Counted from the stretch's first letter, positions 34,163-43,928 are shown. The stretch is 64,000 nucleotides of DNA from an uncultured Clostridia bacterium (GCA_934130355.1 CAKOXV010000006.1:24627-88626), one strand, 5' to 3'. The notes: generated from the letters alone by a model not told the origin. Made by a program: numbers and translations.

Positions 34163-35046
34163 TGAGTTTCACCTCTTTTCTCAGTGTTCAACAAAATAAG
34201 TCTTTCAAATATGTGTTTATCTAATAAACTTGAAAGTTCTGTATTTCTGCATATTTCATCAATATCTTTTCCATGTGCAGTAAAAATCCCTTTTACTCCT
34301 GAACACATTGCATAATCTATTGCTTTTACATCTTCTATATTTCCTATTTCATCACAAGCAATAACATCTGGGCACATAGAACGTACTAATATTCTCATTG
34401 CTTGTGGCTTGGGCATATTATCTATTACATCTGTTCTAATCCCTATATCATTTTGAGGTATTCCTTTATACATAGCTGCAAGTTCTCCTCTTTCATCTGC
34501 AACTCCAACTGTCTTTCCTTTAAATCCTATTTCTCCTATTCCATTACTTATATTTCTTATAATATCTCTTAATAATGTTGTTTTCCCTGAACCAGGTGGT
34601 GAAACAATTAATGTATTAAATACTTCTCCTTTTGGTAGGTCTATTATATCTCTCATAATTCTGTTGCTACATCCAATCTGTTGCCTTGCTATTCTAAAAT
34701 TCAAACTTGATATGTAATTTATATTTATAACTTGTCCATTATTTATGACTGCACTTCCCACAATGCCAACTCTATTTCCGCCTCTTATAGTTATATATCC
34801 ATCACATATTTGTCTTGTATATGAATATACAGAGTTTTCACATATTCTTTCAAAAGCCTGTAAAAGTTCCTGTTGTTTAACTATATAATCAATTTTTATA
34901 GTTTCTGTTCCTACTTTTAGCATAAGAGGTTTAGAACTTCTTAATCTTATTTCTTCTATTTGCAGTCTTTGTGTATTAAGTAATTGTTCTATTTGATTTT
35001 TTATTGTTATTGGTAAATATTCTAAAACTACTTCTAATCCTGACAT
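34147..35046 (-). CDS. spoIIIAA: Stage III sporulation protein AA (ATPase)
   Basis: A 299-residue ATPase of the secretion superfamily that powers the sporulation feeding-tube complex from the mother cell. It shows the Walker A VSPPGSGKTTLLRDII (about 149-164), DERGELAAMYKG, a Walker B-like CPDVIACDEIG and GIFTAHGKDIDEI. The start used is the ATG at 35046, directly preceded by AAGGAGATAAG; an ATG 45 nt upstream lacks such a site. First gene of the eight-gene operon. A SigE promoter would be expected, but I could not find convincing boxes in the short upstream gap. Confidence 0.95.
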   Translation of the reverse strand: MSGLEVVLEYLPITIKNQIEQLLNTQRLQIEEIRLRSSKPLMLKVGTETIKIDYIVKQQELLQAFERICENSVYSYTRQICDGYITIRGGNRVGIVGSAVINNGQVININYISSLNFRIARQQIGCSNRIMRDIIDLPKGEVFNTLIVSPPGSGKTTLLRDIIRNISNGIGEIGFKGKTVGVADERGELAAMYKGIPQNDIGIRTDVIDNMPKPQAMRILVRSMCPDVIACDEIGNIEDVKAIDYAMCSGVKGIFTAHGKDIDEICRNTELSSLLDKHIFERLILLNTEKRGETQCIFL

Positions 35047-35102
35047 CTTATCTCCTTGTGAGTGTTTTTGTGTTTTGTCTTTAAACTTCATGTTTAGAGC
35101 TT

Positions 35103-35138
35103 AAAAAAGAGCATATATTATATATATATGCTCTTTTT
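35103..35138 (-). terminator. Terminator between yebC and spoIIIA
   Basis: AAAAAGAGCATATAT pairs with ATATATGCTCTTTTT. On the minus strand it follows yebC and separates it from the spoIIIA operon. Confidence 0.7.
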
Positions 35139-35163
35139 ATATATTTTAGAACTATTTTTAATT

Positions 35164-35889
35164 TTATTCTTCCCAGTTATGATATACATCCATTACATCA
35201 TCTAGTTCTTCAAGTCTTTCAATTAATCTTTCCATTTTTTCTTGTGCAGTTTCATCAAGTGCTACTGTTGTTGTTGGAACCATTTGAACATCTGCTTCTA
35301 AGAATGTTAATCCTGCTTCTTCTAATTTTTCTCTTACTGATGTAAATTCTGATGGCTCTGTTGTTATTTCATATATTTCATCTGTTGCCTCAAAGTCTTC
35401 TGCTCCTGCTTCTAATGCTAACATCATTAATTCTTCTTCAGGCATTGTTGTTGCTTCTTTTTCAATTACTATAACACCTTTTTTATTGAACATATATGAT
35501 ACACATCCTGTTGTTCCTAGGTTTCCTCCAGCTTTATCAAATACATGTCTTACATCTGATGCTGTTCTGTTTCTATTGTCTGTGTTTGCATTTACTATTA
35601 CAGCAACTCCGTTTGGTCCATATCCCTCATATACTACTTCTTCATATACTGAAGTACTTCCTTCTCCTGATGCTTTTTTTATTGCATTGTTTATTGTGTC
35701 ATTTGGCATATTAGCTGCCTTACATTTTGCTATTACATCTTTTAATTTTGAGTTTCCTGATGGATCTGGTCCACCTTGTTTTACTGCTATTAATAATTCT
35801 CTTCCTAACTTTGTAAATACTTTTCCTCTTGCTGCATCTGCTTTACCTTTTTTTGCTTGTATGTTATGCCATTTGCTATGTCCTGACAT
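35164..35889 (-). CDS. yebC: YebC/PmpR-family protein
   Basis: A 241-residue YebC/TACO1-type protein: MSGHSKWHNIQAKKGKADAARGKVFTKLGREL at the N-terminus, GGPDPSGNSKLKDVIAKCKAANMPNDTINNAIKKA, then YEGYGPNGVAVIVNANTDNRNRTASDVRH and the C-terminal MERLIERLEELDDVMDVYHN. Long annotated as a DNA-binding regulator, the family has more recently been tied to ribosomes and translation of difficult peptide stretches. It is monocistronic, ended by its own terminator. Confidence 0.95.
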   Translation of the reverse strand: MSGHSKWHNIQAKKGKADAARGKVFTKLGRELLIAVKQGGPDPSGNSKLKDVIAKCKAANMPNDTINNAIKKASGEGSTSVYEEVVYEGYGPNGVAVIVNANTDNRNRTASDVRHVFDKAGGNLGTTGCVSYMFNKKGVIVIEKEATTMPEEELMMLALEAGAEDFEATDEIYEITTEPSEFTSVREKLEEAGLTFLEADVQMVPTTTVALDETAQEKMERLIERLEELDDVMDVYHNWEE

Positions 35890-35931
35890 GTTTTCACTCT
35901 CCTTTATTTATTAAAAATTTTAACTACTTTT

Positions 35932-38900
35932 CTATTTTACCACATTTTTTCCATTTTGTGTAGTAGTTTTGGAGATATTTTTTCTCATAATTATTTTATC
36001 ACAACTTGCTAATATCATTGGCAATAAGAATAGTATTAATAATGCAGAACATAAAGTTCCTTGTGACAATGTTTTACAAATCATTGAAGTAACACCAGAA
36101 GTGCATTCTCCAACTATTAAAGTTACTATAACTAATATTGATGCTGATGTTAGTATTGTGTTTATTGACTTATTATAAGAAGCTACAACCGCTTCTTTGG
36201 CATCCATAGTTTTTCTATGCTCTAGATAATATGATGTATATAAAATAGCATAATCTATTGTTGCACCCATTAATATACTTTGAACAATTAGTAATGCTAT
36301 AAAGTAAACTCCTTCGCCTGAGAATGATAATATTCCCATTATAACATATACTGCGCATTGTATTAAAAGCACTAATATAAATGGTATTATTATTGATTTA
36401 AAGGTGATTGCTACAACAACAAATATAAATACCATTGTTAATACTGTTATGAAATCTAACTCACTTTGGAATGTTTGACTCATTTCATAAGCCATTGGTG
36501 AATCTCCTATTAAGTATACTTCACTTAAATTACTATTGTTTAAATCATCTCTCACACTTTTTACTAAATTAAATGTTTCTTCAGATTCTAAAGGTAATTT
36601 TGTGTTAATAACAACTCTTGAATATCCATCACCTATTAACAATTCTCTTGCATCATCTATTGTTTCTTTGCTATCTGTTATATCTTTTCTCATATCATCT
36701 TCTATAAATGTATCAAATCTAGTATCTGTTATTATATTTTCATTTAAATAATTAACAAATTTTTCTACTGTTAAAGTCCAATTTGAATCATAAGAATTAC
36801 TGCTTCCAAAATACATGTATAATAAATCAATCATGTTTTTATCTACATCATTACTTAATTTTGTTAAAATAGCAAATATTTCTTCTTTATTATATTTTGT
36901 ACCATTTAAACTAGCATTTATTATTCCTTTTACAGTATTTAATTTTGAACTTGAATCTTGTGTAAAGTTATCTAAATATTTTGAATTTTTCATTACATCA
37001 TCTGTTAAAAATGTTATAAATTCATTCAAAGATATTGTTTGATTTGGATTTATATATTTTGAAATATATAACCCATAAAGTAATTTCATATCTTCCTCAT
37101 CAATTCCAAGTAATTTACTAAGTTCTGTACTACTATATTTCTTATTATTTAATACACCATCTGTTACACTCTTAATTAATTGTAATTTTGTTATTGTGTC
37201 ATTATTTAAATTACTTGCAAGTAATTCATCATTTTTATGTTCTAATATAAATGCTATAAAATCTTGTGCTGTCATTTTTATTTCTGTATTTTGAGAAATG
37301 TATAATCCGTAAATATTCTTAACTGTGCTAGGCTCAATACCAAGCATTACTCCTAAGTCATTATATGAATATGTTAAATTATTTAGTGAGCTATCCATTA
37401 TACTAGATATTAATTGTAATTTTCCTAGCATCTCTTGGTCTTTTATAGCTTTTTGTGCTAGTGTAACAAATTCATAAGGTGTCATCTGTAATTGGCTTAA
37501 ATCTTCTGGCAATGTTTCTGGTTCAACCATACTATATTTTAACATTAATAATTGTTGAACTGTTGATTCTTCAACTCCAAACAAATTTGATAATTGAGCT
37601 GAATTCATGTTTTGCCCAATTATATTTTTATTACTAAATGTTGCTAACATTTTTATACTGTTTATTGTTTCTTCATTAAACATATTTTTATATTGGTCAT
37701 TTGTTAATACATTTGACAACACATATTCAGAAAACTCATTTATACTCATTTGTTTTTCTATTTCATTTACAGTTATATAATATGTATATAATGAATTTAT
37801 AGTTGCTTCTGGCATTTCAAATAATTTTGCCATTTCTGCACTTGTTCTTTGCTCTGTAATTGCTTTTTTTGTTGTGAATTTTGACAATGTACTTAAATCG
37901 CCTTTATTGCTTTCACTGATACTTTCTTCTTTATTCATAAAGTTTATGAATTCATTTATTCCAAGTTTTAAAGAATTATGTTTTGAATTATAGTAAATTA
38001 ACAAATCTTTAATTTGTTCCTCATCTACTTCTTCCAATATATTAGCAATTTCTGATACAGTTCTCTTTTTATTAATTGAACTTGCATTTGTAAAGTTCTC
38101 TAATCTAGCAATATCTTTTCTCATCTGAGAAGTTATTTCTTTGCTCATTTTTTCATTACTATATACTTGTTCATTTATAAATTTTACAAACTCATCAAAA
38201 GTCATTGTATTATCTTCGTTTTGATTATAATATTTGTAATATAAGATTTTTATTAGATATTCTTCGATTTCTACATCTGAGCCTAAATCACTTAATTGTT
38301 GATTTAGTTGTTCTGCAGTAACTTCCTCATTTATTGTATTTCCATATCCTAATACTTCATCTATTCCTTCAATATTTTCTAATTTTTTTAGATATTCTGA
38401 TACTTTTTTCTCATCTTCATTTTTATATATAATTGCAAGTTGGTTATTTTCTTTAAACACTTTAGATACTTCATCTGATTGTGAATCTGTATATAAAATA
38501 CCTAAATTTCCTTTTAATAAATAGCTTCCTACAAATGCTACTATAAATAAAATAACTGATATATGTCTAGCTTTATAACTTATTCTTCCTAGTAAATTTA
38601 ATTTAATATTTGGTGCTTTCTTTTTTGTTTTATCAATTAATTTATCACACATTAATATAAGTGCTGGTAATACAAAGAATATACAAATTAAACTAAATAA
38701 TACACCTTTAGCTAGTACAAGACCTAAATCACGTCCTATTGTAAAACTCATAAATACTAATGCTAAAAGTCCTACTACTGTTGTTACTGAGCTACTTGAT
38801 ATAGCTGTAAATGCATGATATAGTGCATTTTTCATAGCTTCTACAGAGTTTGATTCTTTTTCTTTTTCTTGTCTATACCTATCCATTAGCATTATTGAAT

Positions 38901-39570
38901 AATCCATAGATAATGCCATTTGTAATATTGCTGTGATTGAATCTGTAATGTTTGATACACTACTAAATATTATATTTGAACCTTTATTTAGTAATACTGC
39001 CATTAATATTGATATCAAAAATAGAATTGGTTCTACATAAGATTCACACATTATTGTTAAAATTACAAGAGCACATCCAACTGCTAATACTACTATACTA
39101 ATTGGTAATACTGATTTATTTCTATCTGAGATGCTTCCACTTGTATAAATTTTATAGTCTTTGAACTGTTGATTAATCTCATTATAGACTTCACTTGCAG
39201 ACTCTGAATCTTCTTTGTCTGCCACATTTATTACATACAAAGTATAATTATCTTTGTTATACTCTTCTGTATCATCATAATCTACACTATCTACCCCTTT
39301 TATTTGTGTAAGTTGTTCATATATTTCTGTTTTCTTTTCTTGTTGTAAATCTTCAAACATCAAATTTAAGGAACTTGATTTTATCTCTTTGAATTTTTCT
39401 TCCATGATGTCCATTCCTTTTCTAGTTTCTGATGTACTTGGTAAGTATTTACTAATATCATAATTTATATTTACTTTTTGGGATGTAAATACCGCAAAAA
39501 TAGAAATTATGATAAAGAAAACTAATACGAAATATCTTTTGTTGACAATAAAATTTGTAAGTTTTTTCAT
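35932..39570 (-). CDS. MMPL/RND transporter with repeat-expanded ectodomain
   Basis: A 1212-residue membrane protein of the MMPL branch of the RND superfamily. Residues 1-30 hold the first helix; about 150-340 hold one six-helix block with LQMALSMDYSIMLMDRYRQE, the D-Y motif used for proton coupling; about 1010-1200 hold the second block with IVQSILMGATIDYAILYTSYYLEHR. Between them is an unusually long ectodomain (about 390-970) with at least seven copies of a helical unit, each with an EF-x-x-F core (DEFVKFI, NEFINFM, NEFSEYV, YEFVTLA, QDFIAFI, NEFITFL). The ATG at 39570 has AAAGGAAG upstream. Divergent from a TetR-type gene. Confidence 0.9.
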   Translation of the reverse strand: MKKLTNFIVNKRYFVLVFFIIISIFAVFTSQKVNINYDISKYLPSTSETRKGMDIMEEKFKEIKSSSLNLMFEDLQQEKKTEIYEQLTQIKGVDSVDYDDTEEYNKDNYTLYVINVADKEDSESASEVYNEINQQFKDYKIYTSGSISDRNKSVLPISIVVLAVGCALVILTIMCESYVEPILFLISILMAVLLNKGSNIIFSSVSNITDSITAILQMALSMDYSIMLMDRYRQEKEKESNSVEAMKNALYHAFTAISSSSVTTVVGLLALVFMSFTIGRDLGLVLAKGVLFSLICIFFVLPALILMCDKLIDKTKKKAPNIKLNLLGRISYKARHISVILFIVAFVGSYLLKGNLGILYTDSQSDEVSKVFKENNQLAIIYKNEDEKKVSEYLKKLENIEGIDEVLGYGNTINEEVTAEQLNQQLSDLGSDVEIEEYLIKILYYKYYNQNEDNTMTFDEFVKFINEQVYSNEKMSKEITSQMRKDIARLENFTNASSINKKRTVSEIANILEEVDEEQIKDLLIYYNSKHNSLKLGINEFINFMNKEESISESNKGDLSTLSKFTTKKAITEQRTSAEMAKLFEMPEATINSLYTYYITVNEIEKQMSINEFSEYVLSNVLTNDQYKNMFNEETINSIKMLATFSNKNIIGQNMNSAQLSNLFGVEESTVQQLLMLKYSMVEPETLPEDLSQLQMTPYEFVTLAQKAIKDQEMLGKLQLISSIMDSSLNNLTYSYNDLGVMLGIEPSTVKNIYGLYISQNTEIKMTAQDFIAFILEHKNDELLASNLNNDTITKLQLIKSVTDGVLNNKKYSSTELSKLLGIDEEDMKLLYGLYISKYINPNQTISLNEFITFLTDDVMKNSKYLDNFTQDSSSKLNTVKGIINASLNGTKYNKEEIFAILTKLSNDVDKNMIDLLYMYFGSSNSYDSNWTLTVEKFVNYLNENIITDTRFDTFIEDDMRKDITDSKETIDDARELLIGDGYSRVVINTKLPLESEETFNLVKSVRDDLNNSNLSEVYLIGDSPMAYEMSQTFQSELDFITVLTMVFIFVVVAITFKSIIIPFILVLLIQCAVYVIMGILSFSGEGVYFIALLIVQSILMGATIDYAILYTSYYLEHRKTMDAKEAVVASYNKSINTILTSASILVIVTLIVGECTSGVTSMICKTLSQGTLCSALLILFLLPMILASCDKIIMRKNISKTTTQNGKNVVK

Positions 39571-39641
39571 TTTCAAATCTTCCTTTCTTTTTGGCATAAA
39601 ATGTATTTTAGTCTCTTTTTCAAATTTTTACAAGTATAATA

Positions 39642-39677
39642 TTATAAAAAGTGTCTAAATTTAGACATTTTTTATAA
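39642..39677. promoter_or_regulatory. 36-bp palindromic operator between MMPL and tetR genes
   Basis: The core TGTCTAAATTTAGACA is a perfect 16-bp palindrome, extended by TTATAAAAA on the left and TTTTTATAA on the right with one mismatch per side. It lies between the divergent transporter and TetR-type genes, the usual place of a self-regulating TetR operator. Confidence 0.75.
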
Positions 39678-39679
39678 TA

Positions 39680-39708
39680 TTGTCTTTTTTAAGATTTTAT
39701 GATATAAT
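39680..39708 (+). promoter_or_regulatory. Promoter of the tetR-type gene
   Basis: TTGTCT, 17 nt, TATAAT, about 28 nt before the ATG. The -35 box begins 2 nt after the palindromic operator, so repressor binding would hinder it. Confidence 0.65.
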
Positions 39709-39736
39709 ATTCAAAAATATTAAAAGGAGATTAATT

Positions 39737-40291
39737 ATGAAAGTACAAGGATTGAATTCATCTTCTGCTAAAACAAGAAGCTTAATAAAGAAAACCTTTG
39801 CCGAACTTATAAATGAAAGAAAAGAATTAAATAAAGTCACAGTAACAGAGCTTGTTAAAAGAGCTAATATAACAAGAAGCACATTTTATACTCATTATGA
39901 TGATATTTATGATGTTGTTAATGATTATCAAATGGAAACAATAGAATTATTAATAAGAGATGATAAAATTTTAAATTCTATTCAAGATATTTATGATTAT
40001 TTTGCTCAAATATTCGAATGTTTAAAGAAAAATGAGGAAATATATAAAATGCTTTTATCTTCAAATGCTTCTATAGTTTTTCTTGATGAATTAAAAGAAC
40101 TTGCTAATGAAAAAATTTACAGTGCTTTAAAAAATATAATAACAACAAATCCATATTTAAAATTAGATTTAGATTTTTATTTGGATGGAATGTTTAGTGA
40201 AATAATAAGATATTTTAGAGGGCAAAGTAATTATTCACCTTCTGAATTATATGAAAATAGTAAAAAATGGTTTGAGAAATTGTTTAAATAG
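39737..40291 (+). CDS. TetR/AcrR-family transcriptional regulator
   Basis: A 184-residue regulator. The N-terminal helix-turn-helix region reads KTRSLIKKTFAELINERKELNKVTVTELVKRANITRSTFYTHYDDIYDVV (about 9-60), the standard TetR pattern. The C-terminal ligand domain (about 70-184) is of the short TetR_C type seen with MMPL transporters. The start is the ATG at 39737 behind AAGGAG; an earlier in-frame start would place the promoter inside the gene. Divergence from the transporter and the palindrome between them suggest that it represses both genes; the inducer is unknown. Confidence 0.9.
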   Translation: MKVQGLNSSSAKTRSLIKKTFAELINERKELNKVTVTELVKRANITRSTFYTHYDDIYDVVNDYQMETIELLIRDDKILNSIQDIYDYFAQIFECLKKNEEIYKMLLSSNASIVFLDELKELANEKIYSALKNIITTNPYLKLDLDFYLDGMFSEIIRYFRGQSNYSPSELYENSKKWFEKLFK

Positions 40292-40308
40292 GTTTCTCAA
40301 ACCATTTT
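40264..40308. terminator. Bidirectional terminator between tetR and PBP genes
   Basis: AAAATGGTTTGAGAAA pairs perfectly with TTTCTCAAACCATTTT. The left arm is within the last codons of the TetR-type gene and the right arm abuts the end of the convergent PBP gene. Confidence 0.8.
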
Positions 40309-40312
40309 ATTT

Positions 40313-42325
40313 TTAAAATAATGTTTTTATTTTTTTAATTAAATAATGACTTCCACCAAGTTCTCTTCCGTTTTCAACCATGCTTATTACTAATAATTGA
40401 TTTTTAGAGTCATCTGCTGTAAAGCAATCAAACCAACCTAAAATATCTGCACTACCATCTTTTGAGCCTTTTAATTCTGCAGTTCCAGTCTTACCAGCAA
40501 TAGTTCTTCCTGATACTTTCATATCTGTAGCAGTTCCTTGTTCCACTACTTGAATTAAATCTTCTTTTATTATGTTTGCAGCTTCTTTTGAAAATGCTCC
40601 TTCTACCAAATATTCTTTCTCATTATTTTCTTTAACTTCTAAATAAGGTTTTAGCATATTTCCTTCATTTGCAAATGCTGAATATATTGAAGCCATTAAT
40701 ACTGGGTTAACTAAAATTTCGCCTTGCCCATATCCACTATCTGCAAGTAATTTTTCGTTAGAAATGTCTTCTTTGTTTGAATATTGTGATTTAGATAATG
40801 CTAATGGAAATTCTACATTTTCCCCAAATTTTAACTTTTTAAGTCCATCTGTAAAATTTTGTTTTCCTATTTTTAGTGCTGCTTGAGCAAAATATATGTT
40901 ATCTGAATATATTAAAGCATTTTTTAAGTTTTTAGGGCCATTATATGCTGTAAGTGTTGTTATATCATATTGTCCCCAATTATCTTTTTTCCAGCTTAAT
41001 CCACTATATGAAAATGTATCTTCTGTACTTAAAGATTCTGTGGTTAATCCAATTGCTCCTGTTATCGGCTTAAATGTAGAACCAGGAATATAACTTTGCA
41101 AGTATCTTGCAAGCATTGGTTTTCTTGAATCATTTTTTATTGAATTCCATTTTTCTGAACTCATTCCTAGCACAAAATCATTTGGATTATAAGAAGGCGT
41201 ACTTACAAGTGCTAACATTGCACCAGTATTAGGTTCCATTACTACGAAAAAACCTTCATTTTCTTTTAATTGCTCATATAGTTTTTCTTGTATATTTGTG
41301 TCTATTGTTAATTTTATATTTTCTCCATTTTGAACATCTATTTTAGCAAGAGTTGATTTCTTCTTTCCTTCTGAATCCTCTATATAGATTTCTATTCCAT
41401 CTTTTCCTTTAAGTCTTTCTTCATATACTTTTTCTAATCCCGCTTTTCCTATAACACTATTACTTGTATATCCTTTGTCTTTATTTGCTTCAAGTTCTTC
41501 TGCTGTTATGTTTTGAACATATCCTACTAAATGTGCAGCAGCTTCTCCTAATGGATATACTCTAGATTTTGTTGTTGTTATTTTAATTCCTTGAATTTGA
41601 ATTAATTTTGCTTTTAATTCTGTTGCATCTTTTGATACTTTTTTTATAGGTACAAATGTATCATCTTTTACCCATGATGCTGATAAGTTCTTATTTATAA
41701 CTTCTGTTGTAGTTTCAAGCAGTTCTGCTATTTGTCCAATTGCTTCATCTTTATTTTCTGGAAGTTTACCTGGGACAATTCCTACTGTTGAAACTTCTCC
41801 CTGACCTGCTAGCATTTTTCCGTTTTGGTCTAATATTTCTCCTCTTTGAGATGATATTGTTTTAACTTTTACTTTGTCTGTACTGCTTAATTGCGGAAAT
41901 ATTAAACTTGAACTCCAATTAATTAAATATCCTTTTTCTTTGTCTTTTGTAAGTCTTACTTCACCATCAAACTTTATATCTCCAGCATCTGTATTCATTG
42001 CCAAATTAAAAGATATTTTATTTATTGAAGAACTTTCTTCTTCTACTGCTAATATCTCTGTTTTCATATCATTCATGCCAATTCCACCATAAATGTTTTT
42101 GTGTCTTTTAAAAAAATCTTCTTTTGCTATTTGCTCTTTAGATTCCTGTGTTAACATTTCATACATTTCTTCATATTTTTGTTCATTTATCAATGATACA
42201 TATTTTTGCCAAAATGTTTCTGGCTCTATTTTAGGTCTATTTAATATGTATATTGCCACACTTCCCCCTGCTATAACAATTAATACTACTGCAATAATAA
42301 TTCCTATAAGTATTTTTTTATTCAT
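40313..42325 (-). CDS. Class B penicillin-binding protein, MecA/PBP3-like
   Basis: A 670-residue transpeptidase that cross-links peptidoglycan. An N-terminal anchor (ILIGIIIAVVLIVIAGGSVAIYIL, 5-28) is followed by an NTF2-like MecA_N domain (about 35-145), a dimerisation domain beginning SSQRGEILDQNGKMLA, and the transpeptidase. Active-site motifs are S416-T-F-K419 (IPGSTFKP), SDN near 474, and KTGT near 614 (AGKTGTAELKG). The MecA_N domain is shared with low-affinity class B PBPs (PBP2a, PBP3, PBP5fm) of Firmicutes; beta-lactam affinity cannot be predicted here. Stand-alone gene. Confidence 0.92.
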   Translation of the reverse strand: MNKKILIGIIIAVVLIVIAGGSVAIYILNRPKIEPETFWQKYVSLINEQKYEEMYEMLTQESKEQIAKEDFFKRHKNIYGGIGMNDMKTEILAVEEESSSINKISFNLAMNTDAGDIKFDGEVRLTKDKEKGYLINWSSSLIFPQLSSTDKVKVKTISSQRGEILDQNGKMLAGQGEVSTVGIVPGKLPENKDEAIGQIAELLETTTEVINKNLSASWVKDDTFVPIKKVSKDATELKAKLIQIQGIKITTTKSRVYPLGEAAAHLVGYVQNITAEELEANKDKGYTSNSVIGKAGLEKVYEERLKGKDGIEIYIEDSEGKKKSTLAKIDVQNGENIKLTIDTNIQEKLYEQLKENEGFFVVMEPNTGAMLALVSTPSYNPNDFVLGMSSEKWNSIKNDSRKPMLARYLQSYIPGSTFKPITGAIGLTTESLSTEDTFSYSGLSWKKDNWGQYDITTLTAYNGPKNLKNALIYSDNIYFAQAALKIGKQNFTDGLKKLKFGENVEFPLALSKSQYSNKEDISNEKLLADSGYGQGEILVNPVLMASIYSAFANEGNMLKPYLEVKENNEKEYLVEGAFSKEAANIIKEDLIQVVEQGTATDMKVSGRTIAGKTGTAELKGSKDGSADILGWFDCFTADDSKNQLLVISMVENGRELGGSHYLIKKIKTLF

Positions 42326-42351
42326 TTATTAAATCCCCTTTCTATTATAAT

Positions 42352-43563
42352 TTATATGTCTTTTAATTTAATTTTCTCCTCTGAATGTAATTTTCCTGCT
42401 CTTGTAATGCTATTATAACCATATTTTTCTTTTAGGTTATCTATGACTTTATCTATTTTTTCTTGTTTTTGTTCATCTTCTTTTTCAAATAATGATAACT
42501 GTAATTCATTTTTTTCTACTAAGTTATCTACTCTCATTCCAATCAACCTTATTGGTGTTCCAACAACATACATTTCATGTAATAGTTCTTTTGCTTCTAA
42601 ATATATATCTTTTGTACTTGAAGTTGCAACTTGTAGTTTTCTTTGATGAGTTTTATCTTCAAAATCTTTGTTTCTGAGTTGAACATTTACTACAGTAGCT
42701 AATAAATTATACTTTCTTAGTCTATATGTTACCTGTTCTGCTAGTGCTAGCAATGCTTCTTCTAATTCTTCAATATTACTTATATCTACTGGTAATGTTG
42801 TTGAATTTCCTATTCCTTTTGGTTTTTCATATTTATATTGTACTTCTGAATTGTCTATGCCATTTGCATATTCCCACATCATTACTCCATGTTTTCCAAA
42901 TTTTTTCATAAGTAATTGTTTACTTGTTTGTGCTAATTGACCTATTGTTTTTATTTTCATATTATATAATTTAGGTATTGTTTTTCTTCCTAGCATAAAT
43001 AATTCTGAAACTGGTAATGGCCACATTTTTGATGGTATCTCTTCTTCAAACAGAGTATGTACTCTATCTGGTTTTGTAAAGTCTGATGCCATTTTTGCTA
43101 GTAATTTATTATGTGCTACTCCTACATTTACTGTAAATCCAAATTCGTTTTTAACTCTTCTATTTATTTCATAAGCTTTGTTTAGTAATGTATCTCCTAA
43201 TAAGCAATCTGTCATATCTAAGAAACATTCATCTATACTAAATCTTTCTATTTTATCTGTATATTGTAATAATAGTTGATATAATTTATTTGATTGTTCT
43301 TTATATAGTTTGTAATTCATTGGATATACTTGCAATCCAGCACACTTCATTCTTGCTTGATACAAAGTTTCTCCTGTTGATATTCCAAATATTTTTGCTT
43401 TTGGACTTTTAGCTAATACTATTCCAGCTCTTCTACTTTCATCTCCTCCAATAACTGATGGAATTTCTCTTATGTCTAATTTGTTTCCTTTTTTTAACAT
43501 ATCAACTGCTGTCCAACTTAAAAATGCATTATTAACATCAACATGTAAAATTTGTTTTTCCAT
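42352..43563 (-). CDS. Y-family DNA polymerase (DinB/Pol IV type)
   Basis: A 403-residue lesion-bypass polymerase. Catalytic carboxylates appear in HVDVNNAFLSW (D8) and SIDECFLDMT (the D-E pair), with SRRAGIVLAKS and YEINRRVKNEFGFTVNVGVAHNKLLAKMASDFTKPD in the palm and finger regions. A helix-hairpin region (LFMLGRKTIPKLYNMKIKTIGQLA) and a little-finger domain follow. The C-terminus holds QLSLFEKED, resembling the QLxLF beta-clamp-binding motif. No LexA-type box was noticed upstream. Confidence 0.93.
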   Translation of the reverse strand: MEKQILHVDVNNAFLSWTAVDMLKKGNKLDIREIPSVIGGDESRRAGIVLAKSPKAKIFGISTGETLYQARMKCAGLQVYPMNYKLYKEQSNKLYQLLLQYTDKIERFSIDECFLDMTDCLLGDTLLNKAYEINRRVKNEFGFTVNVGVAHNKLLAKMASDFTKPDRVHTLFEEEIPSKMWPLPVSELFMLGRKTIPKLYNMKIKTIGQLAQTSKQLLMKKFGKHGVMMWEYANGIDNSEVQYKYEKPKGIGNSTTLPVDISNIEELEEALLALAEQVTYRLRKYNLLATVVNVQLRNKDFEDKTHQRKLQVATSSTKDIYLEAKELLHEMYVVGTPIRLIGMRVDNLVEKNELQLSLFEKEDEQKQEKIDKVIDNLKEKYGYNSITRAGKLHSEEKIKLKDI

Positions 43564-43619
43564 AATATCACCTAACTATTGCAATAGTATCAAACAATTG
43601 TTCTTTTGTCAAGCAAAAA

Positions 43620-43648
43620 TTGCATTTTTTGTAAATTTGTGTTATAAT
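43620..43648 (+). promoter_or_regulatory. Promoter of the hfq-like gene
   Basis: TTGCAT, 17 nt, TATAAT on the plus strand, about 58 nt before the start codon. Confidence 0.65.
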
Positions 43649-43706
43649 ATATTTATGTTAAGCTTATATGGCTTACAAATTTATTAATAGAGAGGAAAAT
43701 ATCATC

Positions 43707-43928
43707 ATGTTGAATCACAACTCTAACAGCATTTTACAGGATCTTCTACAAGGATCATTGGAGCGGAAAGTGAGAGTCATTTTCACAAATGGATTCCAGT
43801 TACGTGGGATCCTGAAGAAGTTTGACAGTACCCACCTGATGTTGGATTGCAGCAGGTATGCTGAATACAACACCGCTGTAATCGCTATTAACGCGATTGC
43901 AACTTTCGTCCCCGAAGAAACCAAATAA
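43707..43928 (+). CDS. hfq: Hfq-like Sm-fold RNA-binding protein, divergent
   Basis: A 73-residue Sm-like protein. It keeps the Hfq frame: an N-terminal helix LQDLLQGSLERKVRVIFTNGFQLRGILKKFDSTHLMLD (Sm1, with NG-x-x-L-x-G and the FD-x-x-x-x-L-D turn), then a second strand pair. The Sm2 region is AVIAINAIATFVP where classical Hfq has LVYKHAISTIxP, so the YKH triad is missing. The start at 43707 has GAGAGG 10 nt upstream; an upstream ATG gives an unlikely extension. Codons are visibly richer in G and C than the neighbours. It would act as an RNA chaperone; altered proximal-face chemistry is inferred. Confidence 0.8.
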   Translation: MLNHNSNSILQDLLQGSLERKVRVIFTNGFQLRGILKKFDSTHLMLDCSRYAEYNTAVIAINAIATFVPEETK

